The notes: generated by a model from the sequence alone, not told the origin. A DNA stretch of 64,000 bases from Alcanivorax limicola (GCF_019931215.1 NZ_JAIOUB010000001.1:62001-126000); one strand, 5' to 3'; positions 8,787 to 18,631 are shown, counted from the stretch's first letter. Translations and numbers: made by a program.

Positions 8787-9680
8787 TCAGGCGTGGCGGT
8801 TTTCGCGCAGGGCGGCGATGCGGTCGTCCAGCGGCGGGTGGGAGGCGAACATGCGGCGCATGCCGGTGCGCACGCCCATGTTGATCCCGAACGCGGTCAT
8901 GGATTCCGGCATCTGGTCTGGCACGCCGGATTCGGCTTTCAGGTGCTCCAGCGCGCTGATCATGCCCTGACGGTTGGCCAGTCGTGCACCCGCGGCATCC
9001 GCGCGGTATTCCCGGAAGCGGGAGAACCACATGACGATGGCGGACGCCAGAATGCCCAGTACGATCTGCGCCACGATGGACGTGATGTAATAGCCGGGGC
9101 CATAACCGCGCTCGGTCTTGAAGATGACCCGGTCCACGACGTGCCCGATGATGCGCGAGAAGAAGATCACGAAGGTGTTCACCACCCCCTGCACCAGGCT
9201 CAGCGTGACCATGTCACCGTTGGCGACGTGGCCGATTTCGTGCGCCATCACCGCTTTCACTTCTTCCGGCGAAAACCGTTGCAGCATGCCCTCGGATACG
9301 GCGACCAGCGCTGAATTCTTGTTCCAGCCGGTGGCAAACGCGTTGGCTTGCTGGGCCGGGAAGATGCCCACTTCCGGCATACCGATGCCGGCCTTGGTGG
9401 ACAGCTCGCGCACGGTCGCCATCAGCCATTGTTCAGTCTGGGTGCGGGGTTGGTCGATAACCCGGACCTTGGCGGCGCGCTTGGCCATCCATTTGGAGAT
9501 GAACAGCGACACCATGGAACCGGAAATACCGAACACGGCACTGAAGATCAGCAGTGCCTGCAGGTCCAGATCCACGCCGTTGGCGGCCAGGGTCGAGTTG
9601 ATCCCCAGCAGGCTCAGGACGATACCGGCTACCAGCAGTACTGCTATGTTAGTCAGCAGAAACAGGCCAATTCGCATCAT
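8787..9680 (-). CDS. htpX: Membrane zinc protease HtpX
   Basis: HtpX is an inner-membrane M48 metalloprotease that degrades misfolded membrane proteins together with FtsH. The 297-residue length fits. Two N-terminal transmembrane segments (about 4-26 and 40-60) precede the zinc motif HEIGH at 147-151; the third ligand is the Glu of REYRADAAG near 224, and two more membrane helices lie between them. The [11 protein letters not shown] segment is characteristic. It is transcribed alone, with a long untranslated upstream region (9681-9803). In E. coli htpX is Cpx-controlled, but I see no clear CpxR box here. Confidence 0.95.
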   Translation of the reverse strand: MMRIGLFLLTNIAVLLVAGIVLSLLGINSTLAANGVDLDLQALLIFSAVFGISGSMVSLFISKWMAKRAAKVRVIDQPRTQTEQWLMATVRELSTKAGIGMPEVGIFPAQQANAFATGWNKNSALVAVSEGMLQRFSPEEVKAVMAHEIGHVANGDMVTLSLVQGVVNTFVIFFSRIIGHVVDRVIFKTERGYGPGYYITSIVAQIVLGILASAIVMWFSRFREYRADAAGARLANRQGMISALEHLKAESGVPDQMPESMTAFGINMGVRTGMRRMFASHPPLDDRIAALRENRHA

Positions 9681-9803
9681 TGTGTGTGGCTCTCCGTAGT
9701 GTCCGTAATAGTGTTCATAGCGATTCGTTATCAGTGATTTGTTATGAATAATGTGGGCTTTCGTGCGGATTTCAAGTGAAACCGGTATGACTGCCCCTTG
9801 ATC

Positions 9804-10352
9804 TTACCCGTTGCTTTGACAGCTGGCATCCGGCAGGTTCCGGGCTGAGCCATGCTCGTCGACGGCATCGGCGTCTACGGCGTAGTTGCTCAGGCTGGCG
9901 GGCGAGATAACCGCCTCCGGCCGGCGCGCAAAAAAGAACCGCATGATGGTGCTGATGTCGTCAGACGTGCCCTGGCGCAAGGCTGCGCGGATCTGTTCCA
10001 CCAGCGCGCTGTGCTCCGCCGCCACCGAGGGTGGCAGGTCCGGCGCCGGTTGGGCCAGCCGCACCGCGCTGGCGGCGCTGAGCAGCACGAACGCCTTGTT
10101 GGTCAGCACCGCCTGATCAATGCCGTCCTGGTAGATCAGGCTGGTATAGCGCAGGTAGCCTTCATCGGCGAGCCACAACAGGGCGCCCAGGCAAGCCATA
10201 TAGCGTCCCGAGTGCAGGCCCACCTCGTCCGGCTCGTCCGGGCCGGAGATATCCTCCACATACACCGCCCGGGGGCGGGGGAAGCTGTTGTACAGCTGCA
10301 GCAGAATGCGCGCGGCATCGCGGCAGAAATCGTCGATATGAATATCAGCCAT
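9804..10352 (-). CDS. Conserved hypothetical protein downstream of alaA-like gene
   Basis: This 182-residue soluble protein has no signal peptide or membrane segment. It is mostly helical, with a conserved-looking N-terminal half (IHIDDFCRDAARILLQLYN, then YMACLGALLWLADEGYLRY) and a variable C-terminal tail. It starts 11 bases after the aminotransferase stop codon, so the two genes are very likely co-transcribed. I do not recognise the family. The YLRY-type segment in a helical context is reminiscent of a winged-helix wing, but that is only an impression. Confidence 0.65.
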   Translation of the reverse strand: MADIHIDDFCRDAARILLQLYNSFPRPRAVYVEDISGPDEPDEVGLHSGRYMACLGALLWLADEGYLRYTSLIYQDGIDQAVLTNKAFVLLSAASAVRLAQPAPDLPPSVAAEHSALVEQIRAALRQGTSDDISTIMRFFFARRPEAVISPASLSNYAVDADAVDEHGSARNLPDASCQSNG

Positions 10353-10363
10353 GATTGACGGCG

Positions 10364-11590
10364 CTATTTACGGCGCTTCTCCAGATACCGCCCGATGCGG
10401 GTAATGGATTCGGTGAGATCGTCCATATTCGGCAGAAACACGATACGGAAATGATCCGGCTTCGGCCAGTTGAACGCCGTGCCCTGCACGACCAGCACTT
10501 TTTCCTGGCGCAGCAGATCCAGTGCAAAGGCCTCATCATCCTCTATCGGATAGATATCCGGGTCCAGGCGCGGGAACAGGTACAGCGCCGAGCGCGGCGT
10601 AACACAGGATACGCCGGGGATGTCGTTGAGCATGGCCACCGCCAGATCGCGCTGTTTGCCCAGCCTGCCGGTGGGCAACACCAGATCGTCGATGCTCTGG
10701 TAACCGCCCAGGGCGGTCTGGATGGCATGCTGTGCCGGCACATTGGCGCACAGCCGCATGGAGGCCAGCATCTCCAGCCCTTCGATAAAGTCTGTCGCCC
10801 GATGGCGCGCCCCGGAGATGATCATCCAGCCCGCGCGGAAACCGGCCACACGGTAGCTTTTTGACAAGCCGTTGAAGGTGACGAACAGCAGATCATCGGC
10901 CATCGACGCAATAGACGTATGGGTTTCGCCATCGTAGAGAATCTTGTCGTAGATCTCGTCGGCAAAGATGATCAGGTTGTGCTGGCGAGCCAGCTCCAGC
11001 AGTTCCTGCAGGAAGCTTTCGCTGTAGTTCGCGCCGGTGGGATTGTTCGGGTTGATGATCACCAGCGCACGGGTGCGCGGGTTGATCTTGGCCCGAATAT
11101 CGTCCAGCGACGGCTGCCAGTCCTGTTGTTCATCACACAGATAATGCACCGGGGTGCCGCCGGAGAGCCGCACGGCGGCAGTCCACAGGGGATAGTCCGG
11201 CGCCGGAATCAGGATTTCGTCGCCGTTGTTGACCAGCGCCTGCATGGCCATCACGATCAGTTCGGAAACACCGTTGCCGAGAATGATGTCGTCGATGGTG
11301 ACGCCATCAATGCCTTTCTCCTGGCAGTAGTGCATCACCGCCTTGCGCGCCGGGAACAGCCCTTTGGAATGACAATAGCCGGTGGAATCCGCCAGATTGT
11401 GGATCACGTCCTGCAGAATCTCGTCCGGGGCGTCAAAGCCGAACGGCGCCGGGTTGCCGATATTCAGCTTGATGATCCGATGGCCATCTTCCTCCATGCG
11501 GTTGGCTTCACGCATGACGGGGCCGCGGATGTCGTAACATACGCCTTTCAGTTTATCGGACTTGAGAATCAGGGAAGAATCCGCACTCAT
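10364..11590 (-). CDS. alaA: Alanine-type pyridoxal phosphate aminotransferase (AlaA-like)
   Basis: This 408-residue class I/II aminotransferase is close in length to E. coli AlaA, which makes alanine from pyruvate and glutamate. It has the NIGNPAPFGF substrate loop, NPNNPTG, FADEIYDKI for the pyridine-nitrogen Asp, and the PLP lysine in NGLSKSYR followed by FRAGW. I set the start at the ATG at 11590 because the AlaA-like N-terminus (ILKSDKLKGVCYDIRGPV) follows directly; an open-frame extension to 11707 has no support. It is divergent from msrB, with about 90 bp for both promoters. The downstream gene at 9804 is probably in the same operon. Confidence 0.88.
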   Translation of the reverse strand: MSADSSLILKSDKLKGVCYDIRGPVMREANRMEEDGHRIIKLNIGNPAPFGFDAPDEILQDVIHNLADSTGYCHSKGLFPARKAVMHYCQEKGIDGVTIDDIILGNGVSELIVMAMQALVNNGDEILIPAPDYPLWTAAVRLSGGTPVHYLCDEQQDWQPSLDDIRAKINPRTRALVIINPNNPTGANYSESFLQELLELARQHNLIIFADEIYDKILYDGETHTSIASMADDLLFVTFNGLSKSYRVAGFRAGWMIISGARHRATDFIEGLEMLASMRLCANVPAQHAIQTALGGYQSIDDLVLPTGRLGKQRDLAVAMLNDIPGVSCVTPRSALYLFPRLDPDIYPIEDDEAFALDLLRQEKVLVVQGTAFNWPKPDHFRIVFLPNMDDLTESITRIGRYLEKRRK

Positions 11591-11682
11591 GAATAACAGA
11601 CTGGTCAGAACAGGGAAGGAGCATTCTACAATGGCGTTTCCTTCGCTGTATATGAAGCCGGACACCCGGCGGGAGTGACACA

Positions 11683-12117
11683 GTGACAGACACGGATAAA
11701 GCGACAAAAAGCGATGCCCAGTGGCGGGCAGCGCTGGATGATGAAACCTACCGCATCACGCGCCAGCATGGCACCGAGCGGCCTTTTACCGGGCGCTACA
11801 ACGATTGCAAGACGCCCGGCACCTATCTTTGCGTATGCTGCGGTACCCCCTTGTTCAGCTCACAGACCAAGTACGATTCCGGCAGCGGCTGGCCCAGTTT
11901 CTATCAGCCGGTAGCTGGCGAGGCGGTGCAAGAGATCCGCGACATGACCCTGGGCATGGTGCGTACCGAGGTGCTCTGCGCCCGTTGCGACGCCCACCTC
12001 GGGCATGTGTTCGAGGATGGCCCGGCGCCCACCGGGTTGCGTTACTGCATCAATTCCGCCTCGCTGACGCTGGCGGAAGAGGGGCAGGGTGAGGATGGGG
12101 GAGAGCGCGACGCGTGA
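11683..12117 (+). CDS. msrB: Peptide methionine-R-sulfoxide reductase
   Basis: MsrB reduces methionine-R-sulfoxide in oxidised proteins in the cytoplasm. The 144-residue length fits. The zinc site is formed by Cys50 and Cys53 (YLCVCCG) and Cys99 and Cys102 ([14 protein letters not shown]). The catalytic Cys122 sits in RYCINSASL, and the SGSGWPSF substrate loop is present. The GTG start at 11683 has GGGAG seven bases upstream. The stop overlaps the next gene's start as GTGA, so the DNA-repair glycosylase is translationally coupled to it. A joint damage-repair unit is plausible. Confidence 0.95.
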   Translation: MTDTDKATKSDAQWRAALDDETYRITRQHGTERPFTGRYNDCKTPGTYLCVCCGTPLFSSQTKYDSGSGWPSFYQPVAGEAVQEIRDMTLGMVRTEVLCARCDAHLGHVFEDGPAPTGLRYCINSASLTLAEEGQGEDGGERDA

Positions 12118-12782
12118 AGCCCTTTTCCGACATCCATAGCCTGGCCTGTCGTCGCCACGGCGGCCCCAAAGCCGTCGCTGCGGGGCTGCCGTCCATCCTC
12201 ACTCCGGCGGCACTGGCAAAGAAAAGCGATGCCTTTTACCTGTCCGCCATGATGCGCCGGGTGTTTCGCGCTGGCTTGACCCACAGCCTGGTGGACGCCA
12301 AGTGGCCCGCCTTCGAGGATGCCTTCTTCGGTTTCGATCCGGAAAAACTGGTGCTGATGCCCGACGACATGCTGGATGCCCGCATGCAGGACACCCGGCT
12401 GATTCGCCATTACGGCAAGATGCGCGCCATTCGTCACAACGCGCAGCTGGTGACGGACGTGGCCCGTGAACACGGCAGCTTCGGGCGCTTTATCGGTCAG
12501 TGGCCGGACGACGCGGTGGCCGATCTGTGGCGTGAGCTGAGCCGGCGCGGCAAGCAGCTGGGCGGCAATTCCGCGCCGGCGTTCCTGCGCATGGTGGGGC
12601 GCGATACCTGGTACCCCACCGGTGACGTGCTTGCCGGCCTGATTGCCAATGGCGTGGTGGACAAGGCACTGGCCAGCCAGCGCGACCGCCGCGCCGCCCA
12701 GCAGGCTTTCAATCAATGGCAACAGGAAAGCGGCCTGCCGCAGGCGCATATCAGCCGTATTCTGGCCATGACTGTGGGGTGA
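12114..12782 (+). CDS. DNA-3-methyladenine glycosylase I-like protein
   Basis: This 222-residue protein belongs to the Tag (Adenine_glyco) superfamily. The pattern [19 protein letters not shown], then FDPEKL, then [18 protein letters not shown], matches the helix-hairpin-helix glycosylase core that removes 3-methyladenine. The N- and C-terminal Cys/His zinc-binding residues of E. coli Tag are not seen, so it is a divergent subgroup and the exact lesion is uncertain. The start is a GTG overlapping the msrB stop. It ends seven bases from the convergent thioesterase gene. Confidence 0.75.
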   Translation: MKPFSDIHSLACRRHGGPKAVAAGLPSILTPAALAKKSDAFYLSAMMRRVFRAGLTHSLVDAKWPAFEDAFFGFDPEKLVLMPDDMLDARMQDTRLIRHYGKMRAIRHNAQLVTDVAREHGSFGRFIGQWPDDAVADLWRELSRRGKQLGGNSAPAFLRMVGRDTWYPTGDVLAGLIANGVVDKALASQRDRRAAQQAFNQWQQESGLPQAHISRILAMTVG

Positions 12783-12789
12783 TAGCCCG

Positions 12790-13626
12790 TCAGGCAGGCG
12801 CCGCCCGCTTCGCTTTGCGTTGCGCCTGCACGGTTTGCATCACATGCCCGATGCCGCCCTGTTCGTCATACAGCCGCGCATGAATGATGCCGGTGCCGTG
12901 GGGCTGGAACAGGTTCTCCGCCTGCATGCCGATCCAGTCGGATTCGGGGTAACGGTACAGCGACAGGGTGATGTCGGCATTGATGGTGCCCAGCCCCGGG
13001 GCCAGATCCAGGTGTGCGGCGCCGTTGCCCATGTCGGCGAGCATGGCCAGATGCACCAGTGGCGAGGGACGGGTACCGGCCAGAATGGCAGCGGGCAGGC
13101 GCAGCCAGCACTTGCCGTAGCCGCTCAGGTTCCACGGCGATAGCGGGCGGATTTCCAGGAGCGAATGAATGCTGTGCGGCACATCCGGGCGCCGGGTGCG
13201 CATCCACTCGGCCATCAGCATCTCGTCGAGGGTGCTGTGATGGGGCAGGGGTGCGGGGGCGCGGGGCGCAATATCGGGCACGGCTACGTCGTCGCGGTAC
13301 TGGGCCAGTGCCAGGGCCTGGGCCATCAGGCTGTCGCCGGCATACAGGCGGATTTGCCACAGCTTCAGCCGCCCGCCATCGCGCAGGGCCAGGCATTCAC
13401 TGCGCAGCGGCGCATTGGGCACCGGACGCATGAAATCCAGGGTCAGGCGATTGAGCATGAAGGTCGGGTGCTCGGCCACCAGCGCCTCGGCCAGAAAACC
13501 GAACAGCCCGGCCACGGCGGAGCCGTGCAGCACGGCGCCATGCCAGGGGCCGTTGGCCAGCGAGGTGGGGAGGAACAGGTCGCCATCACGCGTGTACAGC
13601 GGTGCCCAGGGGGTGGGTTGCGTCAT
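12790..13626 (-). CDS. TesB-like acyl-CoA thioesterase
   Basis: This 278-residue protein has two hotdog halves, as in TesB and thioesterase-like superfamily proteins. The N-terminal half has GAVLHGSAVAGLFGFLAEAL and LTLDFMRPVP; the C-terminal half has HLAMLADMGNG and INADITLSLYRYPESDWIG, which resembles the TesB Asp/Gln catalytic region. It would hydrolyse acyl-CoA to free acid and CoA, probably releasing CoA during overflow. It is the last gene of the minus-strand CoA-thioester operon, 10 bases after the ligase stop. Chain-length specificity cannot be read from the sequence. Confidence 0.75.
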   Translation of the reverse strand: MTQPTPWAPLYTRDGDLFLPTSLANGPWHGAVLHGSAVAGLFGFLAEALVAEHPTFMLNRLTLDFMRPVPNAPLRSECLALRDGGRLKLWQIRLYAGDSLMAQALALAQYRDDVAVPDIAPRAPAPLPHHSTLDEMLMAEWMRTRRPDVPHSIHSLLEIRPLSPWNLSGYGKCWLRLPAAILAGTRPSPLVHLAMLADMGNGAAHLDLAPGLGTINADITLSLYRYPESDWIGMQAENLFQPHGTGIIHARLYDEQGGIGHVMQTVQAQRKAKRAAPA

Positions 13627-13636
13627 GTCGTGTCCC

Positions 13637-15214
13637 CTATTGCTGTGGCCAGTAGGGCGCGCGCAGTTCGCGTTTCATGATCTTGCCCAGGGGGTTGCGG
13701 GGCAGGCTGTCGTGGAATTCGATCGCGGACAGGCGCTGGGTCTTGCCCAGTCGCTCATTGACCCAGTGGCGCAATGTCTCTGCATCAATGTCGGCACCGG
13801 GCCGGCGCACCACGATGCCCAGTGGGGTCTCGCCCCAGGCTTCGGAGGGCACCGCGATGACAGCCACGTCTTCCACCTGTTCGTGGCTGCTCAATACCTT
13901 TTCCAGATCTTCCGCAAAGATATTGAAACCGCCGGACAGGATCATGTCCTTGCGCCGATCCAGCAGATAGACAAAGCCGTCTTCGTCGATGCGGGCCATG
14001 TCGCCCGTGCGGTAGAACACCTGGCCCTGTTCATCGTGCCAGAGCATCTCCTGGGTCTGTTCCGGGCGCTTGTAGTAGCCACGCATCATGATGCTGCCCC
14101 GGCCGACCAGTTCGCCCGCGGTGTTCGGCGGCAGAACGCGGCCCTGTTCGTCGATGACATGCAGCTGCGTGCCCTCACCGGCCTTGCCGACCGAGTCCCA
14201 CTTGTCGGGGAAGGCGTTGCAGTTGAGCACCGTGCTGCCGCCGCCTTCGGTCATGCCATAGAGTTCGAGCAGCGTGCCGGGCCAGCGTGCCACCAACTGC
14301 TTGATCAGCGGTGCGCGCAGTGGTGCGCCGGAGGACATCTTCAACTGGAAATGCGACAGATCGGTGTGCTCGAACGCCGGTTCGGCGAGCAGGCGCTGAT
14401 ACTGCACGGGAATCATGATGGTGTGGGTAACGGCGTGTTGTTCGGCCAGCGCCAGATAACCGGTGGCGTCAAACTTGCTCATCAGTATCAGCAGGCCGCC
14501 GCTTTTCAGGGTGGGCAACAGGCCCACCATGGTGGTGTTGGAATAGATCGGGGTGGCCAGCAGGGTCACGCAACCGGGCCCGAAGCCCATGCGCACGAAA
14601 CGATCGTGTTGATGCGCGCGCAGGCGATGGTCGTGGACAATGCCCTTCGGGCGCCCGGTGGTGCCCGAGCTGTAAATGATGTTGAACGCATCATCCTCGT
14701 GCAGGGTGATGTCGGGAGCATGGTCGGGCGCGTCGCCCAGCCAGTCTTCCAGCGCCTGCCAGCCGTCAAGCTGCCCCTGCAACAGCAGATGGTGGGCGGC
14801 GGGCACGCCGGCCAGCGGTGGCAGGGTGTCGGCATACTGCGGATCGCAGAACACAAAACGTGTGTCGCAGTCGTCGATCATCAGCGCCAGGCTGTCCCCC
14901 GTGGCCATGCCGGACAGCGGCACGAAGCAGCCGCCCGCGGCGAGGGTGCCGACCAGCAGCGCGACATAGTCACGGCTGTTGGCGCCCAGCACGGCCACGG
15001 TGTCGCCGCGCTGCAGGCCGCAGGCGATCAGGCGATGGGCAATGCGGTAGGCGCGTGATTGCAGTTCGGCGCGGGTCCAGCGGCCGGTATCGTCAATCAC
15101 CGCAGGCGCGTCCGGCGCCTCGGCCGTCAATTGCCGCAGGCGGTCGGGGAGGGACTGGAAGACGGTATCGACGGCGGCGGCATGGACCGGCATCTCGGTG
15201 ATCAAGCTGTTCAT
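13637..15214 (-). CDS. AMP-forming acyl/acid-CoA ligase
   Basis: This 525-residue ANL-superfamily enzyme forms acyl-CoA from acid, ATP and CoA. The P-loop YSSGTTGRPKG is at about 181-191, ELYGMTEGGG gives the A5 motif, YRTGDMARIDEDG the A7/A8 region, DRRKDMILSGGFNIF the hinge, and PRNPLGKIMKREL the C-terminal catalytic lysine. The start at 15214 overlaps the lyase stop (ATGA) and has GGAG five bases upstream. Its place in the itaconate-like operon suggests it activates the growth substrate or a related acid, as an alternative to CoA transfer. The substrate is unknown. Confidence 0.85.
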   Translation of the reverse strand: MNSLITEMPVHAAAVDTVFQSLPDRLRQLTAEAPDAPAVIDDTGRWTRAELQSRAYRIAHRLIACGLQRGDTVAVLGANSRDYVALLVGTLAAGGCFVPLSGMATGDSLALMIDDCDTRFVFCDPQYADTLPPLAGVPAAHHLLLQGQLDGWQALEDWLGDAPDHAPDITLHEDDAFNIIYSSGTTGRPKGIVHDHRLRAHQHDRFVRMGFGPGCVTLLATPIYSNTTMVGLLPTLKSGGLLILMSKFDATGYLALAEQHAVTHTIMIPVQYQRLLAEPAFEHTDLSHFQLKMSSGAPLRAPLIKQLVARWPGTLLELYGMTEGGGSTVLNCNAFPDKWDSVGKAGEGTQLHVIDEQGRVLPPNTAGELVGRGSIMMRGYYKRPEQTQEMLWHDEQGQVFYRTGDMARIDEDGFVYLLDRRKDMILSGGFNIFAEDLEKVLSSHEQVEDVAVIAVPSEAWGETPLGIVVRRPGADIDAETLRHWVNERLGKTQRLSAIEFHDSLPRNPLGKIMKRELRAPYWPQQ

Positions 15215-16035
15215 GCGGACTCCTGTTCTGTCTGGCCGTGACGGGCCATGATCTGTTGGGCGCGACGGATGACCGGGGCATCGACCATGCGACCGTCGAG
15301 CTGGAAAGCGCCTGCGCCGTGTTCGGCGGCCCCGGCCAGTACGCGTCGGGCCCAGTCCACCTCGGCAGGGTCATGACCGAAACCGGCATGGGCGGGCGCA
15401 ATCTGTTTCGGATGGATGCAGAGCATGCCGGCAAAGCCCATATCGCGGGCCTGGCGGGCGGTCTGGTGCACGACATCCGCATCATTGAATTCTGTGCAGA
15501 CGGTCTCCAGCGGGGCGGGCAACCCGGCGGCCCGGGCGTGCAACAACAGGTCATAGCGCACGGCATCAACAATGCGCCGGGCGGCCGGGCTACCCGGAGT
15601 CAGACCGAGATCGACACCGAGATCGAGGCCGCCATAGCTCAGGTGCTCCACGCCCTCGGTCCGGGCGATCTCGGCCAGCGCGCGGAGACCGATCGCGCTT
15701 TCAATGAGCGGCCAGACTGGCAAGCTCGGGAAGCGCGCTGCGGCCACATGGTAGGCGGATTCGGTTTTGGGCAATACCAGGGCGCGCAGTCCGCCATGTT
15801 GCCGCACCAGGGCCAGGTCGTCCTCGAACCAGGGGGTATCGCCGCCGTTGATGCGCACCGCCACCTTTGCGCCGTGATGCGTGCGCAGGAACGCCGCGAA
15901 GGCCTGGCGCGCGCTGTTCTTGTCGGCCGGGGCCACAGCATCTTCCAGATCCACAATCACCACATCGGCGCCGCTTTCCAGCGCGCGCGGAATACGTTCG
16001 GGGCGGCTCGCCGGTACGAACAATGCGGAACGCAT
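15211..16035 (-). CDS. CitE-like CoA-ester lyase (citramalyl-CoA lyase type)
   Basis: This 274-residue HpcH/HpaI family protein opens with the CitE signature (SALFVPASRPERIPRAL, then VVIVDLEDAV). Metal and substrate residues follow in KVAVRINGGDTPW, PLIESAIGLRAL and YGGLDLGVDLG. Family members cleave citryl-, malyl- or citramalyl-CoA. In P. aeruginosa the homologous position in the itaconate locus (ccl, PA0883) encodes (S)-citramalyl-CoA lyase, giving pyruvate and acetyl-CoA. The neighbouring CaiB, MmgE/PrpD, dehydrogenase and MaoC genes support that role here. GGAG lies nine bases before the ATG. Malyl-CoA lyase activity is the main alternative. Confidence 0.82.
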   Translation of the reverse strand: MRSALFVPASRPERIPRALESGADVVIVDLEDAVAPADKNSARQAFAAFLRTHHGAKVAVRINGGDTPWFEDDLALVRQHGGLRALVLPKTESAYHVAAARFPSLPVWPLIESAIGLRALAEIARTEGVEHLSYGGLDLGVDLGLTPGSPAARRIVDAVRYDLLLHARAAGLPAPLETVCTEFNDADVVHQTARQARDMGFAGMLCIHPKQIAPAHAGFGHDPAEVDWARRVLAGAAEHGAGAFQLDGRMVDAPVIRRAQQIMARHGQTEQESA

Positions 16036-16036
16036 A

Positions 16037-17242
16037 TCAGATCACTCCTTTTTCGCGCAGCGCGCGGATGCGGTCGGGCGCGTAGCCCAACTCCTGCAGA
16101 ATGCGGTCGTTGTGCTGGCCCAGATCCGGCACGGCATCCATGCGCGGGGTCCAGGCGTTGCTGGTGCCGGGCGGCAACAGCGCAGGAATGTCGCCCGTCG
16201 GGCTACCGATGGTGGTCCAGCGCTGGCGGGCGCGCAGTTGCGGGTGCGCCCAGACGCCGTGCATGTCATTCACATGGGCATTGGCGATCTGCGCGTCATC
16301 GAGGCGGGCGATGACCTGGTCGGCATTGAGCGTGGCGAAGGTGTCATGGATCAAGTCGCGCAGCAGATCACGATGGGCGACGCGTTGCGCGTTGCTGCTG
16401 AAACGGGGATCGCTGGCGAGGGCGGCATCACCCAGCACTTTTTCGCAAAACAGCGCCCATTCCCGTTCGTTTTGCAGGCCCAGCATCACCTGCTGGCCAT
16501 CGCCGGTGGCGAAGGGGCCATAGGGATAAATAGTGGCGTGGGCGGCCCCGGCGCGCGGTGGCGGCGTGGCGTTGTCGAAGGCGTAATAGAGCGGATAGTT
16601 CATCCACTCCACCAGGCTTTCCAGCATCGACACATCAATGCCGGAACCCTTGCCGGTGCGGCCGCGCAGCAGCAGCGCGCTGAGAATGCTGGTGTAGGCG
16701 TACATGCCGGCGGCGATGTCGGCGATGGAGTTGCCCGCCTTGGCCATCTCGTCGGGGCCCCCGGTGACGGACAGAAAACCGGCTTCGCTCTGGATCAGCA
16801 GGTCATAGGCTTTCTTGTCCTGATAGGGACCGCCTTCGCCGTAACCGGAAATGTCGCAGACGATCAGTTGCGGGAAGCGTTCATGCAGCGCATCGAAAGA
16901 CAGGCCCATCCGTGCGGCAGCGCCGGGCGCCAGGTTTTGCACCAGCACATCGGCCTCGGCCAGCAGGCTGTCGAGAATGGGGCGGGCGTCGTCCTGTTTC
17001 AGGTCCAGCGTCAGGCTTTCCTTGGAGCGATTCGTCCAGACGAAATGCGATGCCAGGCCGTTGACGCGCTCGTCATAATGACGCGCGAAGTCGCCCACGC
17101 CGGGCCGCTCCACCTTGATCACACGGGCGCCCAGATCGGCCAGCTGCCGGGTACAGAAAGGCGCGGCAATGGCATGTTCCATGCTGATGACGGTGAGGCC
17201 GTCCAGTGGTCTGGGGGCTTGGGCAGGGGCTGTGCGTGACAT
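16037..17242 (-). CDS. CaiB/BaiF CoA-transferase (itaconate CoA-transferase type)
   Basis: This 401-residue family III CoA-transferase moves CoA between carboxylic acids through an aspartyl-CoA intermediate. The nucleophile is most likely Asp175 in the SIADIAAG segment; position 146 is Tyr where racemases have His, so transferase is favoured over racemase. LADLGARVIKVERP and the VDVSM-like IDVSMLES are family hallmarks. I start at 17242: the frame is open to 17257, but GGAGG then falls inside codons 2-3, eight bases before the ATG at 17242. In P. aeruginosa the equivalent gene (ict, PA0882) uses succinyl-CoA to activate itaconate. Same role inferred here. Confidence 0.82.
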   Translation of the reverse strand: MSRTAPAQAPRPLDGLTVISMEHAIAAPFCTRQLADLGARVIKVERPGVGDFARHYDERVNGLASHFVWTNRSKESLTLDLKQDDARPILDSLLAEADVLVQNLAPGAAARMGLSFDALHERFPQLIVCDISGYGEGGPYQDKKAYDLLIQSEAGFLSVTGGPDEMAKAGNSIADIAAGMYAYTSILSALLLRGRTGKGSGIDVSMLESLVEWMNYPLYYAFDNATPPPRAGAAHATIYPYGPFATGDGQQVMLGLQNEREWALFCEKVLGDAALASDPRFSSNAQRVAHRDLLRDLIHDTFATLNADQVIARLDDAQIANAHVNDMHGVWAHPQLRARQRWTTIGSPTGDIPALLPPGTSNAWTPRMDAVPDLGQHNDRILQELGYAPDRIRALREKGVI

Positions 17243-17256
17243 GCTGTGGTCCTCCA

Positions 17257-18606
17257 TCAGAACAGATTGCGCAGGTCGGTGTGGCTGCGCAATGACCAGA
17301 CCGTATCAATCCAGGCCTGCGCCCGGGTGGGTGTACCGGCGCCGGAGAAGGCCACCAGTCGGTGGAATTTGTCTTCCAGTTCGGGGCGCGTCAGGGTGTT
17401 GCCCGGATCGCCGCGAGGTTCGTCGATGGCGCCATCGAGGCTGCGGCCGTCGCGGGTCTGTACGCGGATGCGGCCAAGCCAGCGTTGCGGGTAGGCGCTA
17501 TTGACCTGCTCGTCCAGCACCATGGTGACGCGCTCGCGAAAGGCGGCCACGCGCGGATCGGTGAGGGCGTGGTCGCGGAACTCCTCCAGCCCGGCCTTGC
17601 CGTGTACGGCGATCAGGCCGAGCACCGTGCCCATGGAAAACTTGGCCTGGTGAATGCTCTGCGGCACGGTGACGCGGCCGAGCACATCAATGGCGCCCTG
17701 ATGCACGCGCGCGGTAACGCGGTCGATATCGTCGGCGCGCAGGTTTTCCCGTTGTATCAGCGCCAGCAGGGCATCGGCGGCCGGGTGCGTGTGGCGGCAG
17801 GACGCATGGAACTTGAACGAGGTTTCCAGCAATGCCCAGCGTTGGCCGAGCCGATCATTCAAATGACGCGCATCGGCGTCCGAGGACAGGCCCGCGGCCA
17901 GCCCTTGCTCACCTTCAAGAATATTGCGTGCACCGGTCAGCCCGGTTTCCGTGAGGTAGGCGGCCATCAGGCCGTCAGCGGCGGCCTTGGCCGTGTGCAA
18001 TTGTTTCGAGTCGGCGGCATCGCGCAGGAACTCCCACAGACCGGCAGCCTGGGTGCCGGCACTGCCCAGCACATGGGTAAAACCCTCGGCATCCAGGCGC
18101 AGTATCTTGCCCACCGCCACGGCAGCGGCCAGGGTGCCCACGGTGGCCGTGGTGTGAAAAATCCGGTAATGCGAGCGGCCCAGAAATTCACCGATGCGAA
18201 TACCGGCTTCATAACCGGCCACGGCGGCCAGGATCAGGGTCTTGCCATCGCAGGCGATATCCTGGGCTGCTGCCAGCGCGGCAGGGAATACCACGGTGGC
18301 GGGATGCAGCACCGAGCTGTTGTGCAGATCATCCTGTTCCACCACATGGGACGCGGCGGCGTTGACCAGTGCGGCAAACCAGGGCGAGCTGTTGCTGCCG
18401 TGATTGATGCGCTGGCTGTAGCCCTCGGCGGGCCCCATGCGCGTGGCGAACCGCTCGAACAGCGGGATCGGATGTTCGTGGCGGCCCGCCAGCAGTGATG
18501 CCAGCCAATCGAGAAACAGCTCCTCGGTGCGCGCAATCACCGCCTCTGGCAGGTCGTCGTACTGCAGCCGGGCAAGAAAGTCGGTCAGGTCCTGTGTGGC
18601 GGTCAT
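17257..18606 (-). CDS. MmgE/PrpD family protein
   Basis: This 449-residue protein belongs to the family of 2-methylcitrate dehydratase (PrpD) and related proteins such as cis-aconitate decarboxylase. LFLDWLASLLAGR near the N-terminus, the HGSNSSPWFAALVNAAASHV segment and KFHASCRHTHPAADALLAL are typical. Members dehydrate or decarboxylate tricarboxylic acids or their relatives; the reaction here is not evident. A family member also lies in the P. aeruginosa itaconate locus (PA0881). I use the ATG at 18606 because upstream codons to 18672 overlap the preceding gene and look noncoding. The next gene's ribosome-binding site begins at its stop (TGATGGAGG). Confidence 0.82.
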   Translation of the reverse strand: MTATQDLTDFLARLQYDDLPEAVIARTEELFLDWLASLLAGRHEHPIPLFERFATRMGPAEGYSQRINHGSNSSPWFAALVNAAASHVVEQDDLHNSSVLHPATVVFPAALAAAQDIACDGKTLILAAVAGYEAGIRIGEFLGRSHYRIFHTTATVGTLAAAVAVGKILRLDAEGFTHVLGSAGTQAAGLWEFLRDAADSKQLHTAKAAADGLMAAYLTETGLTGARNILEGEQGLAAGLSSDADARHLNDRLGQRWALLETSFKFHASCRHTHPAADALLALIQRENLRADDIDRVTARVHQGAIDVLGRVTVPQSIHQAKFSMGTVLGLIAVHGKAGLEEFRDHALTDPRVAAFRERVTMVLDEQVNSAYPQRWLGRIRVQTRDGRSLDGAIDEPRGDPGNTLTRPELEDKFHRLVAFSGAGTPTRAQAWIDTVWSLRSHTDLRNLF

Positions 18607-18631
18607 GGCATGCAATTCCCTGCGTTGTGAT

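Noticed and set aside
13415..15058. 547-codon plus-strand open frame
   Set aside because: It is antisense to the ligase gene, whose P-loop and catalytic motifs are intact; codon pattern belongs to the minus strand.
15881..18498. Long plus-strand open frames opposite the CaiB and MmgE/PrpD genes
   Set aside because: They are shadows of the CaiB and MmgE/PrpD genes and show low-complexity Gly/His/Gln composition.
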